Assembly (NCBI GenBank): GCA_963573305.1
Contig: OY754337.1
Location: 49,799,164 to 49,863,163, forward strand
DNA: 64,000 nucleotides
Reading direction: 5' to 3'
DNA from: Pyrrhosoma nymphula
Lineage: Eukaryota > Arthropoda > Insecta > Odonata > Coenagrionidae
Shown here: one piece after another, positions 45,000-55,592 of the stretch
Position numbering within the stretch: position 1 is the stretch's first letter
Layout: each line of letters opens with the position of its first letter
Notes under the pieces: generated by a model
The model's database searches: none
Told to the model about the DNA's origin: nothing
The model's input: the letters and a program-made list of their open reading frames with translations, nothing else
Program-made: the position numbers and the translations under genes

Positions 45000-45930
45000 T
45001 GGCTACACGCTGCACCCTTATCTTTGTCCATGCGAGTCCCCCTCAGATACTGCCATGTCGAACCCGTCCCCGACAAGGTCTGCCATCCACCTGACTACGT
45101 CCAGGACCTCGCCAGCTCTTCAACTTGTCTGGAATGCGGAGTCGGCGAGCATCGCACCTCCCCTCCGCTCGACCACGGCCGCTCACCGGCGCCAACGGCA
45201 TCTTGCGGACTTCTTTGAACTATTTATGGTATTTCGTTCCCGGCGGACAACGCTAGAAGAACCGCGTCAACGTTAGCTTATATTCTCATTGTCGAATGAT
45301 GCGGATCAATTTCACAGGCAGGCAGGATGAAGCCGAATTAATTTATTTGAGAGAATGAGGCAAATTAGCAGGAAGATGTTTTCAACATGCCCACCAGTGA
45401 ACATTTGCGCTAAAAACATAGGATTGCTAAAATTTACATTTTATACACCTACAAGGAAAGCACACTTCATGCTGTAAATGATTTTCTTTTACTCGTACAT
45501 TTATAAACACCTAATTCCCACCCTGATTCAATGCCTAAGTAAGAAAATATTTGACCGAAAACTCACTTTATTCTACACATTGGAGCATATTTACATAAAT
45601 CGGATTGAGTTGATATTTATGCTCGAGTATTTAAGTATGTACTATATAAGTTTTTCCCGACAGATGGACCAATCGAATGCTTTTGTACATGATTCACAAT
45701 CAACATTTGAACGAATTTCCTTAAATCATCATTCAAATGTTGTATTTTTTTTATCAAACTGTTCTGTACTTGTGACAACATGACCATCACACCATTCCCT
45801 TTCGGGGTAGGGCCCGGAGCGGGGCAAAGGGGGTTCGGTCAACCCATCCCCCATACGTTAATCCACCCCTGGGGTAGACAAGTCAAAAGTGCTTAAAACT
45901 AGGTGCTAGACCTAAAAAGCTGGCTGGCTC
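45000..45930. other. CpG-richer block then AT-rich non-coding sequence
   Basis: 45,024-45,280 is locally GC- and CpG-rich, with two overlapping plus-strand frames (64 and 73 codons), neither with a recognised domain. It may be 5' UTR or promoter sequence. Around 45,795-45,880 a G/C-run segment with CACCCCTGG resembles ends of CAGGGG-type elements. Confidence 0.35.
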
Positions 45931-46715
45931 CATTTGTATAATTTCCTCCATAGTGCCCTACCCTTGCAAACCTTTGCTTGTCACATTCATGCATTACCGC
46001 ATACAATCTTGTTCTAAAGTGTCGTCATATTTCTCCACTTAAAGATCCTCTCCCACCACATTAACCCATGACTCTCTCAGCCTACTCCTTCCTCTCACAT
46101 CAATTACTCCTTTTATGTTTCATTGTTTAACTCTCATCCATTCCTTACTCAACATGGTCAAACCAAGGAAGCATACATGGCAGGAGTCTTTTACTCAAAA
46201 AGGCGATCCACATTCTTTCATCACCCACCAATTTCTTAGGACATTTATCATCCAGCTTCTACCCCAAACACTTCTTGGATAACTCAAACCAATTCCATCT
46301 AACCAACTCTTATGCTTATCCCGGCTTACCCAAGTTTCACTGCCATAAAATGAAGTGGAGTGAAGTAAACTTTCTTGTACAGCAATTTTCTCTTCCTTAG
46401 ACAAAATGCTCATTCCTTGCTATGCGCCAGATGCCACGTACTTTCCCTCCGGCATTTGCACACGTTATCTCATTTCTACCCTTCCATCTTTTGCTAACAT
46501 TTAGCCTACACAAAATCATCAACTCGTTTAATTAACTCACCATTCAAACTCATTATACATTTACCTATTCTTCCCATTTTCCTAGTCATAAGTTGCTACT
46601 TTGACCTAGCACACGTTCACCCTCCATTCCAAATTCTGTTACTTCACGTAAGTTATCCAGGAGCTTCTGTAATCCCTGTAAGCTCTCTGACAGCAGCACA
46701 GCAGCGTTAAGAATA
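45930..46715 (-). mobile_element. Decayed LINE, C-terminal region, minus strand
   Basis: On the minus strand the pieces run in the expected order. First comes LLSESLQGLQKLLDNL (after the catalytic motif), then GKCIMSLNGELIKRVDDF. Next is YGSETWVSRDKHKSWLDGI with SVWGRSWMINVLRN. Last is a WFDHVE-like and RGRSRLRESWVNV tail. There are many stops and frameshifts. It belongs to the large group of arthropod LINEs with YGSETW near the C terminus. Confidence 0.7.
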
Positions 46716-48053
46716 ACATAATGGAGATACATATATGTATGTATCATCACTCAAATTGAAAAACTCCCACATACAGAGTTATCACTACAAACCTCTTTTG
46801 CATTTTATAAGGTCGCAAACGTCATAAAAAGAATATCTTTCTGGGAGAGGAAGGAACGGAGCACAATCTAAAGATTAATGCCCACTAAGTAGGCATATTT
46901 CTTTCCAGAAATCAGGAATGAGACCTGGCAATTGGCAATTTTCACAAATTCATGTTGGACCAATTGAATGTATCAACCTTCAAAATACCTATCCATAGCA
47001 AGAGCATTGGCACTTGAACTGTACTTACGTAACATCATTGGTTTGCCGTAGTAATTACTTCCAGCACCTTCAGATATTGCTTTAAACCTTGCAATTGTAT
47101 CATTGATAATTTCAAAACTACCTCAGCATTCATTTTATTTAAAATGCTTGAAAAATATTTTTGTTAATAATATACAAAAGAACACCTTAGGTAAATCATA
47201 ACAAATAAAGGTCATCAAATTAAAAATACATGGGCACAAGCATTTCCAAAGTTCACATATTTACATTAGACCACTACACACTACATATTACCTCCAACAT
47301 TAAATAATTAAAAAAACACTTCTCTAAATTCATAGACTGCGTAGCTAAAAAAAATTCCCTCAGTATGTATTCCTTAAACTTTTGCCCAACATATGGCATT
47401 TCACAGCCGATAGCCAATAAAATTCACCTGGCACTCACAAATGTACACAGACAACAAGAGTAAATTGAAGTAAAATCAGCAAGCCATACCAAAATGTTTG
47501 TTCTGAAATTCCTATATTAGGTCAAAGTAAGCTAGTGTACTAGCATGGTGCACACAATGAGAAAATTATTCATGAACATTAATCTAAAACCTTAAACAAA
47601 CAAGTGGAAGAGGAGAACAAAGATTAGGGTATTTTTTTCTCCGAATCTACAACCTAACCTCCTTTACCTTCTCTTGATAAAAGCTTGTTAGCACATATTC
47701 AATATAAATTACCATCAATTTGGAAAGTTATTTCCATTAGTTTACCACAAGAGATAGCATACTTAAGTAAAATAATTTACTTTCCCATTGTTACTTTATA
47801 TTATTTATACACATATGCCTCAGAACTAGCTCACAGATCTTTAGGCAAACAAGTAATTATTATTGTCTATTTATAAAATACTTTAACACATCACATCAAT
47901 TTTCATTCTCCTACATTGGTCAGCCATAACTAAAAGAATAAAAATTTAAGGAGATAAACTTTATACAAACAACATTTGGGTCTTTATAAAAACAATACTC
48001 TACGATAAGGATAGCCATCTTCAAATAAAGCTTCCTAAGGTTAAAGAAACATA
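46716..48053. other. Non-coding, 3' flank of the NuSAP-like gene
   Basis: AT-rich sequence. Part of it just below 48,054 would be 3' UTR. I could not pick a convincing polyadenylation signal. An AATAAA on the minus strand exists near 47,135 but is far from the stop. Confidence 0.4.
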
Positions 48054-48147
48054 CTACAGAAGTCCTCGATTCTGCATTTGCATCTGAAATCTTCTGTTCA
48101 GCCTTACACCTTTTAAGAAAGTTCTCTGCTCCTCCTTCATCACATTG
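48054..48147 (-). CDS. NuSAP-like gene, last coding exon
   Basis: The acceptor CCTTTTTTCAG precedes C-AAT-GTG-ATG, which joins in phase with the GG left by the previous exon. The frame reads NVMKEEQRTFLKGVRLNRRF then QMQMQNRGLL and stops at TAG (48,054-48,056). A second open frame (QCDEGGAENFLKRC) is visible here, but it would need a different donor and does not end in a stop at the exon border. A basic, Gln- and Arg-rich helix of this kind suits the microtubule-binding tail of a spindle protein. Confidence 0.7.
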
Positions 48148-48545
48148 CTGAAAAAAGGAAATCATGAGATTGGTATCTTGCATTGGAGATTTTGGTAGAG
48201 GTATTGGCATGGTATCTCTCCCCTCTTGAAAATAAGATTGCCATTACCAAAAATACTAACATTGTGAAGGTTAGCTTGCTGAACATAATTGAAAAAGAAT
48301 CTAGTTTAATTGAACAGAAAAAAACAGTTGCTGGCATAGAGAATCAAAGATCAGACTTGAACTGGAGCAAGATGAAGGTCTAAAAGAAAAACTTTAATAC
48401 ACATGTAACTAGTAAAAAAATAATTCCAATTTAAAAATTATACGAATGTCAGAATTGCCATATTGAGAAAATATCAACCTTATTTCTAACACAGATGACC
48501 ATAAGCCATGAACATTATAGGACTTCAAAAGAAAAAAATACACAC

Positions 48546-48642
48546 CCCTTTTCTGGCTTCAATTTGGTAACAGCTTTGCGAGCTCTATCTTTAGCGTGGA
48601 ACTTATTAATCGCAGGTTTATTCTCAGAAGCGGGAACTGTGG
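48546..48642 (-). CDS. NuSAP-like gene, penultimate exon
   Basis: The acceptor TTTCTCTGTAG precedes CC-ACA-GTT, which completes a codon with the G left by the exon at 58.3 kb. The frame reads TVPASENKPAINKFHAKDRA then RKAVTKLKPEK and ends AAG-GG at a GTGTGT donor. The Lys/Arg-rich content (KFHAKDRARKAVTKLK) fits a microtubule- or DNA-binding segment. The exon of 97 nt is phase-consistent on both sides. The plus-strand frame over it is its shadow. Confidence 0.75.
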
Positions 48643-49864
48643 CTACAGAGAAACAGATAAAAGAAAAATTCAAGTAACTGTGTAGAGATGGAAAAAATTT
48701 TTAATTTTGATTTTCCAGCACAAAAGTAGAGTTGAAATGGTACAAACTCTGTACATTTCCATCAACTGATTTACGGATTTATATAGTCCAGTACTAATTA
48801 AGTAGCTTTCAACCCCAAGGTTCTCTGACCTGGAAAGTTTTTCAACACAAAGGCATTGAGTACTAGTCCATATCGAGTAGCAGTCTTTGGGTACCTGAAG
48901 ATGACACTTCTATGTTGTAACCCAGTTAGTACGGACATTAATGAAATTACAGAAATTTAATGAGTTCATACCATTTCATTAACGTGGATTACAGAGCTAA
49001 GGCCAAAATTATAGAACCCAACACAAATAATGTTTCACAATCAAACTTCATATGGAGTTATCAAAAAAAATTCAATTCTCTATTATACTCATTAGGTAAC
49101 TTCCAAGCTAAATTAGAGTGCATGAAAGAAAATAGGTTTTGAGCAATTAGACCATCTGATTCCAGTGTAATATTAATATGTAACTGTAAGTACATATTGA
49201 AGACCTGCTGATCACAGACTTCCTACTCTGCTTTCTCAATTACCAGGGTTTGAATAATCCATGGACATTCCAACTTGAATTATAGGCCCAATGCCCAAGA
49301 TTTGATGCTGAAGGGAGGCAAACTTCCTGTAACAACTGTCTCAACACTGAGCTCTGACACTGTCTCAACAGCCTGAGACACTGTCTCAACAGAAAACGTA
49401 AATGTTCTCCTTCCAATGGATTTGGACGATTGGTTAATGGTGTGATGAATTTAAAAGTTTTGGATTTGACCATTACCACAATGGGTGATGGTATTATGAG
49501 CACGAAAATTTGTGGGAAAGCAATTTCAACCATTAACTGAGATGGAATGGTGAGAGGTGAGGTGAATAATTATCAGTGTTAAGTAGGGATGGGTTAATGT
49601 TTTTCCATTGGTTCTTGAGTTTGAAACCGGAACAGAAACAAAAAGAATTTACACCAAAATCTTCAGTGTGAAAACCGCATAAATTAAATATTGCACCCTG
49701 AAAGATGTCTAAATGGTGGCATTAAAACCTGGTGAAATGTATGAACATAGTGCATTAAAGTTCCCACAAAGCAATTAGAGTCACATAAAAAAGGATACTC
49801 AATTGATTTAAATTATGCTTAATTCAAATAAGGGATGAAAGACCTCATTTAGCATTTTCTATTA
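48643..49864. other. Intron sequence of the NuSAP-like gene
   Basis: It holds a weak hairpin motif at 48,894-48,922 (CTGAAGATGACA ... TGTTGT-AAC). It also holds a short imperfect repeat at 49,335-49,395 in which GACACTGTCTCAACAG occurs twice and a shorter form once. The minus-strand frames over that repeat lack splice support. Confidence 0.45.
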
Positions 49865-50540
49865 GTTATAAGCAGAGACAAGAAAAAGTCATAAACGTCA
49901 TAGTCATAGGTTTTTGTCATGAAATAGCCGGTTTTTGCCAAAAAGTCATGAAATGCAACTTTGCAGATTAAACGTCATAAAATGGTAGTTATCACTTCGG
50001 GCTTAATTATGTGGAACCTCTCCAGGTACATGTACCGAAGGGTCCAGTGAGGAAGATAATTTTCTGGCAGAAACGTAGGGAACTGAAGGAAAAGAGAGAA
50101 ATGGAATAGGACAGTGAAAGGAATGAGCATTTGGGAAATGTAAGAAAGAAAGGCGTGGGATACTTAGTTTTGGAGTAATGAAAGATTGAAAATGACGAAA
50201 AATGGAGATATTTTTGTGACATTTTGATGCCATATTAAGATGCATTTAGAAATTCCGGTAGAGGGATACTGACTAATTGCACATCTAATGTATGGACATA
50301 CGTATGTACATATGGGCGTATGGAGTGAAACAAGGGTGCCAGGTGCGCGGCCTGGAAATGGCCATTTTCAAATGTGAAAAGGGCATTTCTGGGTGTTGAG
50401 GAAAGGCAAAATACAGTTTTGAGAAAACGTGAAGACTGAAATTGACATTCTTCAGGGGTAAAAAACTAGGAAAAGTGAGGAAATGGGCATAAGGTCAATG
50501 GTATTGGCCATATATTAAAAAAATTCCACGAGTGTTAGTG

Positions 50541-51055
50541 GTTGGAGGGTGGTGTAGTTGTAGTGTCGTTAAAGTTGTAGCGTATTTTCTTAAAGAAAAA
50601 ATCCCCCTAGTGGGTTGGTAATTGGAGGGGGGTGTGGTTGTAGTGTGGTCAAAGTTGTATCATATTTTTTTAAAGAAAAAATTCCCTTAAGTGGTCTGGT
50701 GATTGGAGCAGGGTGTAGTTATAGTGTCGTCAATGTTGTAGCAAATGGTTTTTTAAAGAAAAAAATCCCACGAGTGGGTTGGTGATTGGAGGGTGGTGTA
50801 TTTGTAGTGTGTTGAAAGTTGTAGTGTATTTTTTAAGGGAAAAAATCCCCCGGTGGGTTGGTGATTGGAGGGGGATGTAATTGTAGTGTCGTCAAAGTTG
50901 TAGCGAAGTTTTTTTAAGAAAAAAATCCCCTGAATGGGTTGGTGATTGGAGGGTGGTGTAGTTGTAGTGTGGTGAAGGTTGTAGTGTATTTTTTAAAGAA
51001 AAAATCCCCCGAGTGGGTTGGTGAATCAAGGGGGGTGTGGTTGTAATATGGTCAA
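50541..51055 (+). repeat. Satellite array, about 80-bp period, 6-7 units
   Basis: Units start at about 50,541, 50,621, 50,701, 50,784, 50,862, 50,944 and 51,023. Each has GGTGATTGGAGGG, TGTAGTTGTAGTGTNGTNAA, AGTTGTAGNGTATTTT and AAAGAAAAAATCCCC. Unit lengths vary from 78 to 83 bp through A/T runs. A partial unit resumes at 51,440 after the SINE. There are no spacers, so it is not a CRISPR array. Confidence 0.85.
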
Positions 51056-51439
51056 GATAGATTTTTTTTTAGATTGTTGTTGGGGGGGCCTTTGTCAGGA
51101 GCCTAGGCACTTAGACCTTTCTTGGTCCATTGTGCCAACCCCATGCCTGTCTGCCACTTGCAGACAGGGGACAAGAGCACCTCGGTAGAGGTATGGAGGA
51201 TTAGCCTCCCCCTGCCTCACCCCAGTACCAGGTATGGAGGATGTCCTCCCTCCAACCGGCCCGGTCTGGGTCTCCCTCCGGCCTCCCTGGTATAGGTCTG
51301 GAGGGAGTATCATCTCTCCATACATGCCTGGTTGAGGTATAGAAGAGGGTCACCCATCTAACCACCGTCTGAGCCCGACATTGCTTAACTTTGGTGTTCT
51401 GACGGGAACTGGTGTTTCAACGTGGCTAGGCCCTTGCCC
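51056..51439 (-). repeat. 5S-rRNA-derived SINE
   Basis: On the minus strand from 51,439, a head of about 90 nt resembles 5S rRNA from its middle on. It has GTTCCCGTCAGAACACC, the A-box/intermediate region AAAGTTAAGCAATGTCGGGC (51,373-51,392) and the C-box GGTTAGATGGGTGACC (51,348-51,363). The first part of 5S is degenerate. A repetitive body with CTCCCTCC and CCATAC words follows, then an A-rich tail (51,061-51,070). TTGTAATATGGTCAA (51,041-51,055) and TTGTAGTATGGTCAA (51,440-51,454) form a 15-bp target duplication with one change. The 76-codon frame across it is not a gene. Confidence 0.8.
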
Positions 51440-51544
51440 TTGTAGTATGGTCAAAGTTGTAGCTGAAATGGTTGCAGAAGAGGTTGTGTAAAATGCATCG
51501 TAAAGTGGGGATAGTTTAAGTTGAAGGCCGGAAAAGTCATGGGT

Positions 51545-51600
51545 GAGGTGTTCAAAGCGAAGGAGTAACTGCTCGACCGCTGTGCCATCTCGGGGAAATA
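51545..51600 (-). repeat. tRNA-like A-box fragment
   Basis: On the minus strand CGAGATGGCACAGCGGTCGA with GCAGTTACTCC resembles the first half of a Leu/Ser-type tRNA. No B box follows, so it is a fragment at most. Confidence 0.35.
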
Positions 51601-53635
51601 GGAAGAAAAGGTCAGATTTTCGAACATGGCATCAAGAAATAAATGCACTTCACAGACAGGTTTAAATGAATGGTATTGGAAAGGAAAAGGTTTAATGAAG
51701 AAAATGAAAGCTTAGTATAAATCCGAATATGTAGCATAGTGAAATATGTGAAATAGGCGGTTGAAGCTGAGCGTAAAGCAGGTGAATTGGAGGAATTCGC
51801 AGACAGGACGCTTCGATTCAAATATCTTATAAGAGGGGAAGCGAGAGGGATACTTTCTTTTGAACCACTTATCCAATAGTAACTATATGGATCATAATAT
51901 TAGTTTTAATTTTACAGTAAAATAAATGTAATACTTTTAGCTAAAGTGTCACAAAATGACTGAATTTAAAAAAATAGACGTCATGAAACAGGAAAATAAG
52001 TCTTGAAAGTCTTAGAATAAAGGTCATGAAATGGAAAAATAAAAGTCATAAACGTCCAGTCTCTGGTTATAAGACATAGATTACCTCCATCTTGTGAAGA
52101 AAGTCTCTAGGTATTGTTTACGTGCATTATACAGCAATATAATTCCAAAACTATAATTCATGTGTGGGTGATTGCTTCCAATAAGTCCACAAGTAAGCAA
52201 ATTACTATTAAATTGTTTGTGCAATAGCAGGGTGGCCACTCAAATATCCAGCTGAAATTCCCTGACTTTTCCAGATTTTCCAGACACACAATTTTCCAGA
52301 CTGTTTGATATTATGTATTTTAAGGGATAATAATGTCTTTACAGAATGTAGAAATATAATTAAGGGCTGTTAAAGATTAACCCTAAAATAAAATTAACCA
52401 TAATAACAATATAAAATGAATATTTAACAGTTATGGAGCATCATCTGAATGACATAAAATTGAACATACTTGGAAATATTCGATGAATTTTATGACAAGC
52501 ACATAACTTCAGGAATTAACACCAATTTCAAAATGTATAGTTTATTGTTTTATTTACTAAAGCATTTAAAACATAACTTCACGAACATGATTCTTTCACA
52601 TTCTTCAAAATCAAATTTTAAAAAAAGTTATAGAAAAAATTACATTGAGCGTCAGCGTTCTTAAGGCAGCACCTCGTATGTTATGCTATTATTTAATAAA
52701 AGCGTCATTGTTTACTCTCACAAATACACTTCTCAACATATAAGTTCCATTTTGCTTTAAATTGAGAAACGTGTTTGTAGGCTGTACGAGGCATATTATT
52801 AACAATATATAACGATAAAATATTACTAGCGACAAAAGAGAGACAAGGGAAATTCCTCACTTCGTATCTCCTAAACAACTTTCAATAGGGTATTTTAGCG
52901 TACATTCATTGACGATTTAAGCATTCCAGTAAAACATAGATACTGTGCTTTATAATAATAATAATAATACATAGCTTTATTGTTCTGTTGGTCGTTGTTG
53001 ACATAGAACATATTCAAAACATTTATAGATAATAACCTTTCACAATAGATTTTTAAAAAACTGTGTCTGAAAAAAACTCATCAGTACTATAATAACACTT
53101 ATTAAGCAGTAGTTCTTCAAGTTTTATTTAAAAGAAGACACAGAGGACATAAATTTAAAGTTTGTAGGTAACTTATTGTACAGAAGTGATGCTGAGTGAA
53201 TAGGGCCATTCTTACATACAGCACGTGATTGTACTCACATGTGAACATTCTCCCTTCCACCAGTCAAGTGACTATTAACCATCGAGTTAGGAATGAACAT
53301 AATTTATCTAACGTCATTTATTCGCATAAAAAGAACTTCATGTAAAAATTTCCCTCACAAACTTCCCAGGCTAAGAGGACACTAAAACACATTCCAAATA
53401 CTTAACATAATATTACGATTTATGTACCAGTACCCTCCCAAATTATGAAGCCTGACTTGATGTATGTAAACAATTATAGTTTAATGAGTAAAAGTTTCTC
53501 GGGTTTCACACCAGGTAAGATTTTTTTTTCTCGGGAACAGTATGAAGAACCATATGCGCCAAAAATAACTCAACTCAAGAGGCAAGAATGTTATTGGTGA
53601 AAAATGCCATATTTTGCTATTGTTTTGATTATTGT

Positions 53636-53705
53636 CATATGCTAGTGGTTAGCGTTCTCGACTCTGGGCAGAAGGTATGCCAGTTCGTGCCTCACACAGG
53701 TGATT
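53636..53705 (+). repeat. tRNA-derived sequence
   Basis: TATGCTAGTGGTTAGCGTTC holds an A box of the Asp/Glu/Gly type, and GCCAGTTCGTGCCTC holds a degenerate B box about 35 bp later. The acceptor stem does not pair, so it is a SINE head or tRNA pseudogene. Confidence 0.5.
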
Positions 53706-54554
53706 TTTTTCTTTTTTTTAAGTCACATTTTTTATGCTCTGGATTTAAAATACTTTCAACAGCGTCAGAGAGTCTGACCAAAACTTTATTTATATCTGTA
53801 GTTTCAAAAATTTTTAAGGTGAAACTTGTCTCGGTGATTCTAAGTGAATGATATGGGATCCCTTGTCTGCAGTTCGAGAAAGAACTGAAATTTACATGCC
53901 TGATGCACGCTTTCATCATTGCCATTACCTATTTCAAATCCTGCAAAGATTTCTTTTGTAGCCTCTGATTACAATGCCACTGGTTTGAGTACAATGAAAA
54001 TGCCACTATAGCAATGTGCTTCAGATGTGCTTCAACAATACCTTTTGTTTATTCAACGCAAGAATGTTTTGGACATGCCTTCACTTTCTTATTTACCTCT
54101 TGTTTTAGTGAACCTACTAAACCTATTCCCATGGCTAATATTGTAATTCAACACAGCTACTTCACAATCAATGCAAAGGCAGCGTGGGAATCATCACAGA
54201 CCACACTCCCGCCAAAGTTTAACTATCTGAAAATGAACCACAATCCACAGAAAACAATCACGTGAACGACAAATGACAGGCAGAAAGTAAGGATCAACGC
54301 AGGCTGCGTCAAAAAATTTCAGGCAACTTCGGCGTCAACGCAATCTGCGTTATCTCTTTATACTTTATTATAGATTTGAGGAATAATGACACAAGAAAAG
54401 AAGAGTGTAAAAGAAATATGACATCTCACTGATAGCAGAGGACAGAGAAGAGTATAAGCGGAGGAAGAAAGAGGCCAAAACAACTGTTGCACTCGCTAAA
54501 GAGCTGTATGAAGAGTTGGAGACACCGGAGGTACAGAAGAGGCTATTCAGCTTA

Positions 54555-55592
54555 CAAGGAGACTTCACCAAAATTATCTCAAAAACCAAGATGATACCTT
54601 TTTTATGTGATAGTAGACTATTAGATAGGAATAAGGTTTACGGGTTCCAGCTCCATTCACCCAGGTTCGAGAGAAAAATGTATTAGAAAAACTACAGAAT
54701 TTAGCCATGCGCAATATAAGCAGTAACTCTATCCTCCGGTTACCATAACCCACTGGACTAGGTAGAGTGTAAGACTCATAGTGGGTTATAAGGGATTGGT
54801 CCCGGGTTCGAGACTCTGAGCCGGAGTATTTTTTTCTTATTTTCTAACTCTTACATTTTTAGTAATCTTTAAACCTGTTGTTTTCAGTACTATTTAATTT
54901 TTTTTATCTTACAAATAATAGAAAATGCACTCCTCACTAATATTTATACCTAACTCACCCTTTCCTGGCATATCGTACAACCAAGATATATTCAAGCAGA
55001 TCAGGTTATATATTCAAGGTGCTGATGCTGAGGTTAAGGTATCCTAATTCGAAGTCGAGAGAATTTAAACTTGATACCAACGAGGAATGTCCCAGACTCG
55101 AGTCCTGCTGCGATTAGTTTTTCTAATCTTCCAGTCAATTTGGAGTAATCCAAATGCTTCTCTTCGCAATTGCTGCTTTTGTTATACCTAACTTGAAGAA
55201 TTTAAGGAAATACATTCCTGAAAAATATTTATAGCCAACTAACCCTTGCTTCGGATATCGTTATCCAAAGAATTTATTCAAGTGAATAAGTTGAACTAGT
55301 GTTGCTCACTTTGAAGTCAAGGAGCCTTAATTTTATAATAAAAATGGCTATTTGAATGGTTTTGTGAAAAGTTTTTTCGAACACGTAATAACCTAGGGTG
55401 GAGGAAGTTCTACTGCTTTCATGTTGTTACAGAAATATCAATGGTCTCATAATTGGAGTACTTACGACAGGTACGCATAGGACCTGAGCCAGGCAGACCC
55501 CACTCGGCTAACTTAAAACTGTCTAATAGTCTACTATCACATAAAAAAGGTCTCATCTTAGTTCTTTACATCATTTTGGCAAAGTCTCCTTG
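54555..55592. mobile_element. 1.04-kb TIR element with TTA target duplication
   Basis: The left end CAAGGAGACTTCACCAAAAT continues through TTTTTTATGTGATAGTAGAC, and the right end is its inverse, giving TIRs of about 70 bp. TTA flanks both ends (54,552-54,554 and 55,593-55,595). Removing the element and one TTA restores the LINE reading frame (RLFSL then AKSRDKAS). A 3-bp TWA duplication fits the PIF/Harbinger group. No transposase is present. The interior holds two tRNA-like units. Confidence 0.8.
54734..55320 (+). repeat. Two diverged tandem units with tRNA-like heads
   Basis: Unit 1 (from 54,734) begins CTCCGGTTACCATAACCC. It has a B-box-like CCCGGGTTCGAGACTC and closes with GAGCCGGAG, which pairs with the start over 7 bp like an acceptor stem. 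Unit 2 (about 55,030 on) has CCCAGACTCGAGTCCTGC at the matching place. Later parts align: AATATTTATACCTAACTCAC with ATATTTATAGCCAACTAACC, then ATATCGT and ATTCAAG. The unit length is near 285 bp. It cannot fold as a normal tRNA. Confidence 0.5.

Larger units (their letters stand above)
49873..52065. mobile_element. 2.2-kb hAT-like non-autonomous element carrying a satellite
   Basis: The ends CAGAGAC and GTCTCTG are inverted and flanked by a perfect 8-bp duplication, GTTATAAG (49,865-49,872 and 52,066-52,073), diagnostic of hAT-type insertion. Both ends carry clusters of GTCATAAACGTC and GTCATGAAA words in direct orientation, like subterminal transposase sites. The interior has no transposase but holds an 80-bp tandem array and, within it, a SINE. 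Confidence 0.8.

Noticed and set aside
45024..45276. Overlapping plus-strand frames downstream of a TATA box
   Set aside because: No domain and no donor convincingly placed. CpG-rich sequence alone can keep frames open, so it is recorded only as a possible promoter block.
47920..48210. Frame starting MPIPLPKSPMQDTNLMIS as a separate gene
   Set aside because: It crosses a good splice acceptor. The phase-consistent alternative frame ends in a stop and fits the upstream exon.
48495..48677. 60-codon plus-strand frame
   Set aside because: It is the antisense shadow of the 48,546-48,642 exon.
50541..51060. CRISPR-like regular repeat array
   Set aside because: Units are contiguous with no unique spacers, vary in length, and lie in eukaryotic sequence inside a transposon. 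It is a satellite.
51345..51435. Functional 5S rRNA gene
   Set aside because: Only part of the molecule is present, the first part is degenerate, and the insertion has a target duplication and a non-5S body.
52950..52971. Microsatellite as a feature of interest
   Set aside because: It is a short run of ATA triplets, common and uninformative.
53636..53705. Functional tRNA gene
   Set aside because: A-box and B-box-like words are present but there is no acceptor pairing and the B box is altered.
54734..54826. Functional tRNA with a long variable arm
   Set aside because: A 7-bp acceptor stem can be drawn, but the T arm and D arm do not pair properly and a related unit lies beside it. It is tRNA-like repeat sequence.
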